Shown here: positions 28,322 to 36,798 of the stretch, piece after piece
How the letters are laid out: the number at the start of each line of letters is the position of its first letter
Numbering within the stretch: the stretch's first letter is position 1
Assembly (NCBI RefSeq): GCF_000495815.1
Contig: NZ_AWGE01000007.1
Coordinates: forward strand, 124,001-188,000
From: Asticcacaulis sp. AC466
Lineage (GTDB): Bacteria > Pseudomonadota > Alphaproteobacteria > Caulobacterales > Caulobacteraceae
Direction: 5' to 3'
DNA: 64,000 nt
Position numbers and translations under genes: made by a program
The notes under the pieces: model-generated
Database searches by the model: none
Seen by the model: only the letters and a program-made list of their open reading frames with translations
Told to the model about the DNA's origin: nothing

Positions 28322-28693
28322 ATGCCCTACTACGAACATGTCGTCATTGCACGGCAAGACGTTTCGCCGCAACAGGCCGAAGCGCTCAACGAAACCATCA
28401 AGACCCTTGTCGAAGAAAATGGCGGTCACATCGCCAAGATCGAATATTGGGGTTTGCGCAACCTGACCTACCGCGTCAAGAAGAACCGCAAGGGCCACTA
28501 CTCCCTGCTCGCGCTCGACGCACCGGCTCCGGCCATCAAGGAACTGGAGCGCCAGCTCTCGATCAACGAAGACGTCATCCGTTATATGACCGTCCGCGTC
28601 GAAGAGCTCGATCTCGAACTTTCACCCGTCCTGTCGCGCCGTGACCGCCCTGAGCGTTCCGAGCGTAACGCCGACGCCACTTTTGCCGAATAA
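28322..28693 (+). CDS. rpsF: 30S ribosomal protein bS6
   Basis: The 123-residue protein starts [15 protein letters not shown] and carries the S6 signature [19 protein letters not shown], with a charged C-terminal tail after residue 95. S6 pairs with S18 on the platform of the small subunit. The ATG at 28322 follows AGAGGA. rpsR follows after 14 bases, then rplI: the conserved rpsF-rpsR-rplI operon. The roughly 155-base upstream leader has hairpins that could host S6:S18 autoregulation. Confidence 0.97.
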   Translation: MPYYEHVVIARQDVSPQQAEALNETIKTLVEENGGHIAKIEYWGLRNLTYRVKKNRKGHYSLLALDAPAPAIKELERQLSINEDVIRYMTVRVEELDLELSPVLSRRDRPERSERNADATFAE

Positions 28694-28707
28694 GGAGGTC
28701 TTGACCC

Positions 28708-28983
28708 ATGGCTGAAGACATCGCTCCCGCCCCCGGCGCTCCCGTCGGTAACGGCCCCGCCCGTCGTCCCTTCTTCCGCCGCCGTAAGGTGTGCCCGTTC
28801 TCCGGCGCCAATTCGCCGAAGATCGACTATAAGGACGTCAAGCTCCTGCAACGCTACATTTCCGAGCGCGGCAAGATCGTTCCCTCGCGCATCACGGCTG
28901 TCAGCCAGAAGAAGCAACGCGAACTGGCCAAGGCCATTAAGCGCGCCCGCTTCCTCGCGCTCCTGCCTTACGTTGTGAAGTAA
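28708..28983 (+). CDS. rpsR: 30S ribosomal protein bS18
   Basis: The 91-residue protein has a Pro/Ala-rich N terminus then the core [33 protein letters not shown] and the basic [21 protein letters not shown]. It binds rRNA with S6 on the platform. It sits between rpsF and rplI and is preceded by AAGGAGG, a very strong binding site. Confidence 0.97.
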   Translation: MAEDIAPAPGAPVGNGPARRPFFRRRKVCPFSGANSPKIDYKDVKLLQRYISERGKIVPSRITAVSQKKQRELAKAIKRARFLALLPYVVK

Positions 28984-28996
28984 GGAGTACAGGCAC

Positions 28997-29584
28997 ATGA
29001 AAGTTGTATTGCTGGAACGCGTCGAAAACCTCGGCACCATCGGCGACGTCGTCGGTGTCAAGGACGGCTTCGCCCGTAACTACCTGCTGCCGCGCCATAA
29101 GGCGTTGCGCGCCACTGCCGCCAACCTGAAGGTCTTCGAAGCCCAGAAGGAACAGATCGTCGCCCGTAACGCCGCCGCCAAGGCTGGCGCCGAAAAGGCT
29201 GCGTCTGAACTGGACGGCACGACCTATGTCATCATCCGCCAGGCGGGTGACGGCGGTCAGCTCTATGGTTCGGTCAACGCCCGCGACGTCGCGGACGCTA
29301 TCGCCGAAGCCGGTGGCAAGGTCGAGCGCAATCAGGTTGTCCTGAACACGCCGATCAAGACGCTTGGTCTGCATGAGATCAAGGTGCGTTTGCATGCTGA
29401 AGTCTCGCTGACCATTACGGTCAACGTCGCCCGTTCGGCTGATGAAGCTGAGCGTCAAGCGGCTGGCGAAAACGTTATCGCTGCGCAATTCGAGGAAGAC
29501 CGCCTGGCTGATGAAGCCGCTGCGGCCGACATGCTCGAAGGCGGCGCTGGTGCGGCCATGGCCGACGCGCCTTACGAATCCTAA
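28997..29584 (+). CDS. rplI: 50S ribosomal protein bL9
   Basis: The 195-residue protein starts MKVVLLERVENLGTIGDVV and has the L9 signature GFARNYLLPRHKA, a long central helix and a C-terminal domain. An acidic/alanine tail of about 45 residues follows, extending beyond the roughly 150-residue enterobacterial protein and ending EGGAGAAMADAPYES. Extended L9 tails are common in Alphaproteobacteria. A strong terminator follows. Confidence 0.97.
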   Translation: MKVVLLERVENLGTIGDVVGVKDGFARNYLLPRHKALRATAANLKVFEAQKEQIVARNAAAKAGAEKAASELDGTTYVIIRQAGDGGQLYGSVNARDVADAIAEAGGKVERNQVVLNTPIKTLGLHEIKVRLHAEVSLTITVNVARSADEAERQAAGENVIAAQFEEDRLADEAAAADMLEGGAGAAMADAPYES

Positions 29585-29610
29585 GGCTTCGTACACCAAT
29601 AGAGACCAGA

Positions 29611-29640
29611 AACCCGGTGGGTCCCGCCCGCCGGGTTTTT
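29611..29640 (+). terminator. Rho-independent terminator of the rpsF operon
   Basis: An 11-bp stem (29611-29621 with 29627-29637, one G-T pair) closes on a 5-base loop and runs into TTTTT at 29636-29640. It lies 27 bases after the rplI stop. Confidence 0.92.
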
Positions 29641-29879
29641 GCATTTTCCATATGCGCGCCGTCAGAAGTTGGGAATTATTGCAAGGCCTTGTTGTTCCTC
29701 GCTTAAAGGAAGGCTTGCTATTTGATGGGAAACGGATAATCTGAGGGCGTTTCGAATTTCAGGTATCTACCGGCACGACCGCCTTATGGCATTCTTCCTA
29801 AGACGCACGCTTTTCGGATCGGGTTTCGGCAATTCCGCTGGGATTCAAAGCACAGAGGTGCGATTTCAAGGAGGCCATA

Positions 29880-30083
29880 ATGGCAACAGGTACAGTTAAG
29901 TGGTTCAACTCCACCAAGGGTTATGGTTTCATTCAGCCGGATGCCGGCGGTGGCGACGTGTTCGTCCACATCAGCGCCGTTGAACGCGCCGGTCTGCGTT
30001 CGCTGAACGAAAACCAAAAGGTCAGCTACGAGCTGGTTACCGAAAAGGGTAAGACCTCGGCAGCCAACCTGCAAACGGTCTAA
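29880..30083 (+). CDS. Cold-shock protein (CspA family)
   Basis: This 67-residue single cold-shock domain binds single-stranded nucleic acid. RNP1 reads KGYGFIQP and RNP2 reads DVFVHISAV, after the typical [11 protein letters not shown]. The ATG follows AAGGAGG. About 240 bases separate it from the previous terminator, enough for the long structured leader common to csp mRNAs, but I could not define one. A strong terminator follows, so the gene is monocistronic. Confidence 0.96.
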   Translation: MATGTVKWFNSTKGYGFIQPDAGGGDVFVHISAVERAGLRSLNENQKVSYELVTEKGKTSAANLQTV

Positions 30084-30107
30084 AACTGGCCGCAAGACCT
30101 AAAGATC

Positions 30108-30139
30108 AAGCCTCCGCAATTCATTTGCGGAGGCTTTTT
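30108..30139 (+). terminator. Rho-independent terminator of the cold-shock gene
   Basis: A perfect 12-bp stem (30108-30119 with 30125-30136) has a 5-base loop and TTTTT at 30135-30139, 25 bases after the stop codon. Confidence 0.93.
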
Positions 30140-30463
30140 CATGCCCGATTGCCAGAAAAATGTCATCAATGTGATCACAAAACATTTCAGCGCCGTATTT
30201 CGGATAACGGCCAGACTAATCTAAAACAGGTCGCGGCACGACCGGAAATTATATTAAACATTTGAATAAAAACACTATTTACAAATCCTTTATTCCTACA
30301 CCAAAACAATTCAATAGTTTTCCTAATCCGATCTTCGACGATTTATTGCGATGCGGCATCTTTAAATGTGACGGTAATGCGACCAATTAGGCGTCAGCAC
30401 AACCGCACGAGTCGGACAAAATCGCCAAACAGGCGAGCCCGAACCGAAACCAGGAGTTAAACC
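30140..30463 (+). promoter_or_regulatory. AT-rich upstream region of the TonB receptor gene
   Basis: This 324-base stretch has no plausible gene. It is more AT-rich than its surroundings, especially 30240-30360. It contains a perfect 10-base palindrome TGTGATCACA at 30170-30179 and small inverted repeats at 30192-30211 (GCCGT/ACGGC) and 30229-30243 (GGTCG/CGACC). It probably holds the promoter and operator sites of the receptor gene. I could not assign a specific regulator or riboswitch. Confidence 0.4.
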
Positions 30464-32896
30464 ATGTCTGCCAAATCCGCCGCTGGCCGCCAGCTGTTTC
30501 TGTCTACTGCCCTTGTCCTCAGCCTGTCGGCGTCCTTCGCGGTTCCGGCCTTCGCGCAAGAATCCTCTCAGCCTACTGCCGACGATTCGGCAACGGAGGT
30601 CGTTGTCACTGGCCAGCGTGCCAGCCGCCGCTCTCGCCTCGACACCCTCGCCCCCGTTGACGTCGTCACAGCGCAAAGCCTGCAATCCCAAGGCAATACC
30701 GAACTAGGCCAGGCCTTGTCGCGTGTGGCGCCCAGTTTGAATTTCCCGCGTCCCGCGGGCGTTGACGGCACGGACAGCATTCGTCCGGCGTCCTTGCGCG
30801 GCCTGTCTCCCGATCAGACTCTTGTCCTCGTTGACGGCAAACGCCGCCATACCTCAGCTCTGGTCAATCTGAACGGTTCCGTGGGCCGCGGATCGTCCGC
30901 CGTTGATTTGAATACTATCCCCGAAGTCTCGCTTGACCGCGTGGAAGTCCTTCGTGACGGCGCCTCCGCTCAATATGGATCGGATGCTATAGCTGGCGTT
31001 ATGAACCTGCACCTGCGCGAAGCCCGTAGCGGTGGCGGCCTTAGCTTCTCCTATGGCGAATACGATACCGACGTCAAACCCGCCAGTTCGTCGCGCCATG
31101 CGTCTGATGGTGCCACCACCAATCTGAACGGCTGGATCGGCCTTCCGCTTGGCTCGGACGGCTTTGTCACCATTTCCGGTGAAGTGCGCCGTCGCAACCC
31201 GACATCGCGTGGGGATATCGACGCTCTGGTCAGTCCGGCGGTTGTCACCAGCCGCTATGGCGATCCGGCGCAATCGAGCTATGCCTTCTTCGTCAACGCC
31301 GGCAAGCCGCTGAACGACGATTGGACCCTGTATGCCAATGCCAGCGTCAGCGATCTGGATTCGAAGAGCGCCGCCTTCTTCCGCCACGCCAACGCCTCCG
31401 GCAACATTGCTGCCATCTACCCCAACGGCTTCCTGCCTATCATCAACGCCCAATCCGGTGACTATTCGGCAACCGTCGGCCTTCGCGGCAATCTGGGCGC
31501 CTGGACCAGCGATATTTCGCTGAGCAACGGCGGCAACAAGATAGATTACTACACGCTGAACAGCGTCAACCCGTCCTACGGTGCCGCCTCGCAACGCGAT
31601 TTCTATGACGGTCAGTTGAAGTACGGCCAGACCGTTTTCAACGCAGACTTCAGCCGCCCATTCGAAGTCTCCGGTTGGGCGGGGCCGTTGACCCTGGCCG
31701 TTGGCATCGAAGCCCGCAGCGAGACCTATCAGATCCGCGCCGGTGAGGTGCAATCCTACGCCCTGGGCCCGGTCACTACCAAGTCCGCCGGCGCGCAAGG
31801 CTTTGGCGGCTTCCAGCCAAGCAACGCGGTTGACGTTGATCGTGACAATGTCGGCGTCTACGCCGATGTCGCCGCCGACATTACCGACCGGCTCAGCTTC
31901 GACGCCGCCGTTCGTGCCGAAAACTACTCCGACTTCGGCGACAACCTGTCCGGCAAATTGGCCGCCCGTTACAAGCTGACCGACGCGCTGGCCATTCGCG
32001 GCTCAATATCGTCCGGCTTTCGCGCGCCGTCCCTGGCTCAACAGTACTTCACCTCGACCGCGTCCGTTCTCGTAACGAACAACGGCAACGCCACCATCGT
32101 GGAAACCGGCACCTTCCCGGCGACCAGCCCGGTGGCGGCAACGCTTGGCGCTCAACCGCTGAAAGCTGAAAAGTCGACCAACTATAGCCTTGGCGCCGTC
32201 TGGCATAAGGGGCCGTTCGAATTGACGGTCGATGCCTATCAGATCGAAGTGAATGATCGTATCGTTCTGTCGGAAAACATTTCCGGCTCGAACGTGACGC
32301 CGGTCTTGGCGCCTTACGGTGTCTCGGCCGCGCGCTTCTTCATCAATGGCGTAGATACGACCACCAAGGGTGTTGATATTGTTGGCAATTACCGGATTCC
32401 GACCGAGAATTTCGGCCGCTTTAACCTCTCGCTCGCCTATAACCACAACGAGACCGAGATCGACAAGCTGCCGACGCTTTCGAACTCGCCGCTTAATCCG
32501 CAACCGGTTCTGTTCGCCCGTATTCGTCAGGTCATCCTGACCAATTCGCAGCCTGAAGATAAGGCGACCTTTGCCGTTGACTGGCAAAAGGCCGGCTGGT
32601 CCGTCAATGGACGCGCGACCTATTACAGTGACGTGACCGATCCGGCGGCTTTGCAGGCGAACGATATCCATTCGGGCGACAAGACATTGATCGATCTATC
32701 CGGCAGCTATCGTTTCGGTAGCGGCACCACGGTCACCATCGGCGCCGACAACCTGTTCGATGTCTATCCGGATGCGACCCCGGCCAACCTGAACGTCACC
32801 AGCGGCAATGGTGTGGGCGCCCTGTCCTTCACCCGCTTCTCACCGTTCGGTTTCAACGGCCGCTACGTCTACGCCCGCGTTTCCCAATCCTGGTAA
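30464..32896 (+). CDS. TonB-dependent receptor
   Basis: TonB-dependent receptors import scarce ligands across the outer membrane. The 810-residue precursor has a signal peptide ending PAFAQ near residue 30 and a TonB-box-like EVVVTGQR. A plug domain covers about residues 60-170 with LRGLSPDQTLVLVDGKRR and VEVLRDGASAQYGSDAIAGV. The beta-barrel follows and ends in Phe/Tyr-rich strands with a terminal Trp (VSQSW). No substrate-specific neighbour is present; the next genes are dnaB and radA. The ligand is unknown, and nothing in sequence separates siderophore, sugar or B12 uptake. It follows an AT-rich upstream region and ends at a strong terminator. Confidence 0.93.
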   Translation: MSAKSAAGRQLFLSTALVLSLSASFAVPAFAQESSQPTADDSATEVVVTGQRASRRSRLDTLAPVDVVTAQSLQSQGNTELGQALSRVAPSLNFPRPAGVDGTDSIRPASLRGLSPDQTLVLVDGKRRHTSALVNLNGSVGRGSSAVDLNTIPEVSLDRVEVLRDGASAQYGSDAIAGVMNLHLREARSGGGLSFSYGEYDTDVKPASSSRHASDGATTNLNGWIGLPLGSDGFVTISGEVRRRNPTSRGDIDALVSPAVVTSRYGDPAQSSYAFFVNAGKPLNDDWTLYANASVSDLDSKSAAFFRHANASGNIAAIYPNGFLPIINAQSGDYSATVGLRGNLGAWTSDISLSNGGNKIDYYTLNSVNPSYGAASQRDFYDGQLKYGQTVFNADFSRPFEVSGWAGPLTLAVGIEARSETYQIRAGEVQSYALGPVTTKSAGAQGFGGFQPSNAVDVDRDNVGVYADVAADITDRLSFDAAVRAENYSDFGDNLSGKLAARYKLTDALAIRGSISSGFRAPSLAQQYFTSTASVLVTNNGNATIVETGTFPATSPVAATLGAQPLKAEKSTNYSLGAVWHKGPFELTVDAYQIEVNDRIVLSENISGSNVTPVLAPYGVSAARFFINGVDTTTKGVDIVGNYRIPTENFGRFNLSLAYNHNETEIDKLPTLSNSPLNPQPVLFARIRQVILTNSQPEDKATFAVDWQKAGWSVNGRATYYSDVTDPAALQANDIHSGDKTLIDLSGSYRFGSGTTVTIGADNLFDVYPDATPANLNVTSGNGVGALSFTRFSPFGFNGRYVYARVSQSW

Positions 32897-32942
32897 TCAG
32901 GTACGTACGACCTGTTATAGCCAAACTCATCTAATGCTTGAG

Positions 32943-32976
32943 GCGCCTCATCTTCCGGATGGGGCGCTTTTTTTTT
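32943..32976 (+). terminator. Rho-independent terminator of the TonB receptor gene
   Basis: A 10-bp stem (32943-32952 with 32958-32967, one G-T pair) is followed by nine T residues at 32968-32976. Confidence 0.92.
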
Positions 32977-33066
32977 CGGTGGGAGCCTATCGAGCGGCTC
33001 TAAATTTGTACTTTTGCGAACATTTTTACGCGAGTAAGATATTCCATACTCGCACGGCCGTCTAAC

Positions 33067-33093
33067 TTATCCCCATAGTTCACAGCCTGTGAA
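33067..33093 (+). promoter_or_regulatory. DnaA-box-like site and palindrome upstream of dnaB
   Basis: TTATCCCCA at 33067-33075 differs by one base from the DnaA box TTATCCACA. Four bases on is a perfect inverted repeat TTCACAG-C-CTGTGAA at 33079-33093. Both lie about 80-105 bases before the dnaB start. Binding by DnaA or any repressor is inference. Confidence 0.35.
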
Positions 33094-33171
33094 TTGCCGT
33101 TAAGTGGAAAGGTGTGGTCACCCTCAGAATCTACCGGGACAGTCCTTGCCTTTCCTGTTTTAACTCTGTTT

Positions 33172-34656
33172 ATGCCCCTCATGCCCGATACACTGTCTCC
33201 CGCCGTTCCCGCCGCCGAAGCGCCCTCGACCATTCCGCATAACTTGGAGGCGGAACAGGCCCTGCTGGGTTGCCTGCTGTTCGACAACGGCGCCTACGAA
33301 CGCCTGTACGACGGCCTCCAGCCGCGCCACTTCTATGAGCCATTCCATCAACGGCTGTTTGCCGTGATCGAAGACCAGATTCGTGTCGGGCACCTGGCCG
33401 AACCGATTGTGCTTCTGGATAAGTTCAAGGGCGATCAGGCGTTTCAGGACCTGGGTGGTATCCGCTATTTTGCCGACCTGGTGGACCGCGCGCCGCCCGC
33501 CGCCAACGCGTCCGATTATGCACGCGTCATCTACGACCTGGCCCTACGTCGTGACCTGATCCGTCTCGGCGGCGAAATTGCCAAGTCGGCCGTGGGCCAA
33601 CAGAACGCCCGCGACCAGATCGAAGCGGCCGAAGCGCAGTTGTTCGCCATGGCCGAGACCGGCAGCTCCTCCTCGGGATTTGTTACCTTCTCCGACGCCG
33701 TGGCCGGCGCGCTGAATCACGCCGAGGAAGCTTTTCACCGCGACGGCGGTCTGGCCGGCGTATCGACCGGTCTGGTCGATCTCGACAAACAAATCGGCGG
33801 GTTGCACAAATCCGACCTGATTATCCTGGCCGGTCGTCCCTCCATGGGCAAAACCGCCCTGGCGACCAATATCGCCATGAATATCGCCAAGAATTTCGCC
33901 TACGAACCGCAGCCGGACGGCACCCGCAAGACCGTGCGCGGCGGCGTCGTTGCCTTCTACTCCCTGGAAATGTCAGCAGACCAGTTGGCAGGGCGTCTGC
34001 TCGCCGACGCATCCGGTGTCGCCTCGGACAAGATTCGTAAGGGCGAGATCAATCCGGGCGAATTCGTGCGCATCAAGGACGCGGCGATGGAAATCAGCGC
34101 CTCGCCTCTCTACATCGATGATACCGGCGGCATCACCTTGGCCAAGCTCACTGCCCGCGCGCGCCGTTTGAAGCGGACCTCCGGCCTTGATTGTCTAATC
34201 GTCGACTACCTTCAGCTTGTCACCATTGGCGACACCGGCGGCAATATGAACCGCGTCCAGGAAGTGTCGACCATCACCATGGGCCTGAAAACCCTGGCCA
34301 AGGAGCTGGCCATCCCGGTCATCGCTCTCTCCCAGTTGTCGCGAAGCGTCGAAAGCCGTGACGACAAGCGCCCTCAGCTCTCCGATCTTCGTGAATCGGG
34401 TTCTATCGAACAGGACGCCGATATCGTGATGTTCGTCTATCGTGAAAGCTACTATGTCGGCCGCTCCGAACCGCGCGAGGGCACGCCGGAGCACCTGACC
34501 TGGCAGGAAGACATGGACCGCCTGCGCGGCACCGCCGAAGTCATCATCGGCAAGCAGCGTCACGGCCCCATCGGTACGGTCAAGCTGTCCTTCGACGAAA
34601 ACGTCACACGCTTCGGCAATCTGGCCCAGGGCGGTCGCTACGACAATTACGAGTAA
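33172..34656 (+). CDS. dnaB: Replicative DNA helicase DnaB
   Basis: DnaB is the hexameric helicase at the replication fork. The protein (about 494 residues) starts near MPLMPDTLSPAVP. The N-terminal collar domain shows IPHNLEAEQALLGCLLFD. The RecA-like domain has Walker A AGRPSMGKTALATN, FYSLEMSADQL, Walker B LIVDYLQLV and SQLSRSVESR. The family's SDLRESGSIEQDAD motif is near the end. The start is not certain: ATGs at 33172 and 33181 both fit, neither with a clear binding site, and the open frame extends to 33094. A DnaA-box-like site lies upstream. Confidence 0.95.
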   Translation: MPLMPDTLSPAVPAAEAPSTIPHNLEAEQALLGCLLFDNGAYERLYDGLQPRHFYEPFHQRLFAVIEDQIRVGHLAEPIVLLDKFKGDQAFQDLGGIRYFADLVDRAPPAANASDYARVIYDLALRRDLIRLGGEIAKSAVGQQNARDQIEAAEAQLFAMAETGSSSSGFVTFSDAVAGALNHAEEAFHRDGGLAGVSTGLVDLDKQIGGLHKSDLIILAGRPSMGKTALATNIAMNIAKNFAYEPQPDGTRKTVRGGVVAFYSLEMSADQLAGRLLADASGVASDKIRKGEINPGEFVRIKDAAMEISASPLYIDDTGGITLAKLTARARRLKRTSGLDCLIVDYLQLVTIGDTGGNMNRVQEVSTITMGLKTLAKELAIPVIALSQLSRSVESRDDKRPQLSDLRESGSIEQDADIVMFVYRESYYVGRSEPREGTPEHLTWQEDMDRLRGTAEVIIGKQRHGPIGTVKLSFDENVTRFGNLAQGGRYDNYE

Positions 34657-34731
34657 GGACTTAGGCACCGCGGTTGACATGGTCACAAAATCAGAACATA
34701 TGAAGAACAAATATCTTCATATGAGTGCTCC

Positions 34732-36102
34732 ATGGCCCGTGATCATGCCGTCTATGTCTGTCAATCCTGCGGCAATGTCCACAACAAGTGGGCGGGGCAA
34801 TGCAGCGGGTGTGGTCAGTGGAACACCCTGGTCCAGGAAGCCTTTAGTGCGCCGCCGGGCGCGCTGAAACCCGAAACGGCCGGGAAGATTTCCCGCCTGA
34901 GCAAGCTACAGTTCGAAACGCTGGAGAGCGAAGACAAAGAGCCGGTCCGCATGGTTACCGGCATCCAGGAGTTCGACCGCGTCTGCGGCGGCGGGATCGT
35001 GCCTGGCTCGGCGATATTGATCGCCGGCGATCCGGGTGTCGGCAAATCGACCCTCTTGTTGCAGGTGGCCGCCAACGCGGCACTGAAGAATCTCAAGGTT
35101 GCCTACATATCTGGCGAAGAAGCCGTCGAACAAATTCGCGGACGGGCCTCGCGGATGAACCTGTCCAAGGCGCCGGTGGATCTGGCGGCGGAAACCGCAC
35201 TTCGCACCATACTTGAGGCCCTGAAACGCGAAAAATTCGATCTCGTCATCATCGATTCCATTCAGACCCTGTGGTCGGATGCGGTCGAGGCGGCACAGGG
35301 CTCGGTGTCTCAGGTCCGCGCCTGCGCCGGTGAGCTGGTGCGATTGGCCAAGAAACAATCAACCTCCATCATCATGGTTGGTCATGTCACCAAGGAAGGC
35401 CAGATCGCCGGCCCCCGCGTCGTGGAACATATGGTCGATGCCGTCCTGTCGTTCGAAGGCGAGCGCGGCTACCCCTTCCGCATTTTGCGCGGCACGAAAA
35501 ACCGGTTCGGCGCCACGGACGAAATCGGCGTGTTCGAAATGGGCGACGCAGGCTTACGCGAAGTCCCCAACCCCTCCGCCCTGTTTCTCGGTGACGGTCA
35601 TGAACGCGCCTCCGGGTCTGCGGTTTTTGCCGGCATAGAAGGGTCGCGTCCCGTGCTGGTCGAAGTCCAGGCCCTTGTTGCGCCGTCAGCTTATGGCACA
35701 CCCCGCCGCGCTGTCGTCGGCTGGGATTCCGGTCGGCTGGCCATGATACTGGCTGTTCTGGAATCGCGGTGCGGCGTAGGCTTCGGCCAAAAGGATGTCT
35801 ATCTGAATGTCGCCGGCGGCTTGCGCATCTCCGAGCCGGCAGCAGATCTGTGCGCTGCTCTAGCCCTGGTTTCCGCCCTCACCGATACGCCCCTGCCCCG
35901 CGACTGCGTGGTATTCGGGGAAATCAGCCTGTCCGGCGATGTCCGTTCGGTTTCCCGGTCTGAGGCGCGCCTGAAAGAGGCGCTGAAGCTGGGGTTTTCG
36001 AGTGCCGTCACAGCCCAGTCCGCCGCCGAAAACGCGCCCTTGCAGGTGCGGGGCTACACGACCCTGGTCGATGCCGTGACCGGGCTATTTCCCCAGGGCT
36101 GA
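34732..36102 (+). CDS. radA: DNA repair protein RadA
   Basis: RadA is a RecA/Lon-like branch-migration helicase of recombination repair. The 456-residue protein has an N-terminal zinc finger (YVCQSCGNVHNKWAGQCSGC), Walker A AGDPGVGKSTLLLQ, the RadA-specific KNRFG motif in GTKNRFGATDEIGVFEM, and a C-terminal Lon-protease-like domain from about residue 280. It lies 75 bases after dnaB on the same strand. Confidence 0.97.
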   Translation: MARDHAVYVCQSCGNVHNKWAGQCSGCGQWNTLVQEAFSAPPGALKPETAGKISRLSKLQFETLESEDKEPVRMVTGIQEFDRVCGGGIVPGSAILIAGDPGVGKSTLLLQVAANAALKNLKVAYISGEEAVEQIRGRASRMNLSKAPVDLAAETALRTILEALKREKFDLVIIDSIQTLWSDAVEAAQGSVSQVRACAGELVRLAKKQSTSIIMVGHVTKEGQIAGPRVVEHMVDAVLSFEGERGYPFRILRGTKNRFGATDEIGVFEMGDAGLREVPNPSALFLGDGHERASGSAVFAGIEGSRPVLVEVQALVAPSAYGTPRRAVVGWDSGRLAMILAVLESRCGVGFGQKDVYLNVAGGLRISEPAADLCAALALVSALTDTPLPRDCVVFGEISLSGDVRSVSRSEARLKEALKLGFSSAVTAQSAAENAPLQVRGYTTLVDAVTGLFPQG

Positions 36103-36240
36103 CCGGTCTCTCGGTTAACCTATATTGTTATGGTCCGGCGCAGATGGTATGAAAAGGATCGGCTTCGCCACCTCGCGTTTTGAATAAAAACCTGTCAGGG
36201 GCTGGAAAACGGGGCCGGCCGTCACATATGGGGGATACGC

Positions 36241-36741
36241 GTGGAAGTCTACGATTTCATCTTTCTGGTCTTATTGGCCATATCGTGTTTCGCGGGCTTC
36301 ATTCGTGGCGCCACCAAGGAGCTGGTCAACCTGATCGCCTTCTTTCTGTCGCTCTTCATCGCCTTTCTGTCGCAACCTTTTCTCGCCAAGACCTTCCACC
36401 TCGATACGATTACTTCCTATATGGGTGCGTTTGTCACCTTTCTGGTTCTGTATTTCGGCATCCGCTATATGGGCCACGGCCTTTCGGACCGCATCCAGAA
36501 GCAGAAGGCATTGAACACCTTCGACCGCGTTCTTGGGGTCGGTATCGGAATCTTCCGTACACTGGTGGTTTTGGGCGTAATCCATTTGCTTTTTTCGCTG
36601 GTCACGCCTATTGACCGGCAGCCGCACTGGTTCCGCGCCGCCAAGATCTACCCGCTGAGCGTTAAATGCGCCCAGCTCATCCAGGCCTTCATTCCCGCTA
36701 GCTTGGGAGTGGGTGACCGGGCGGCCGAAAACCAGAAGTAA
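36241..36741 (+). CDS. cvpA: CvpA family membrane protein
   Basis: The 166-residue protein has four hydrophobic segments (about residues 5-22, 28-48, 62-82 and 100-122) and the family opening DFIFLVLLAISCFAGFIRGATKEL. CvpA is named for colicin V production; its general role is an inner-membrane protein linked to envelope stress. The start is GTG at 36241. It directly precedes purF (57-base gap), the same pairing as in E. coli. Confidence 0.93.
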   Translation: MEVYDFIFLVLLAISCFAGFIRGATKELVNLIAFFLSLFIAFLSQPFLAKTFHLDTITSYMGAFVTFLVLYFGIRYMGHGLSDRIQKQKALNTFDRVLGVGIGIFRTLVVLGVIHLLFSLVTPIDRQPHWFRAAKIYPLSVKCAQLIQAFIPASLGVGDRAAENQK

Positions 36742-36798
36742 CTGACCGTTCAGTGAGCCCACTACCGGACGGTCGAAGCGTTATAGAAAAGAGATTCC

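Noticed and set aside
30854-31798. A 314-codon minus-strand frame opposite the TonB receptor
   Set aside because: Low-complexity Gly/Ala/Val/Arg pattern typical of an antisense frame.
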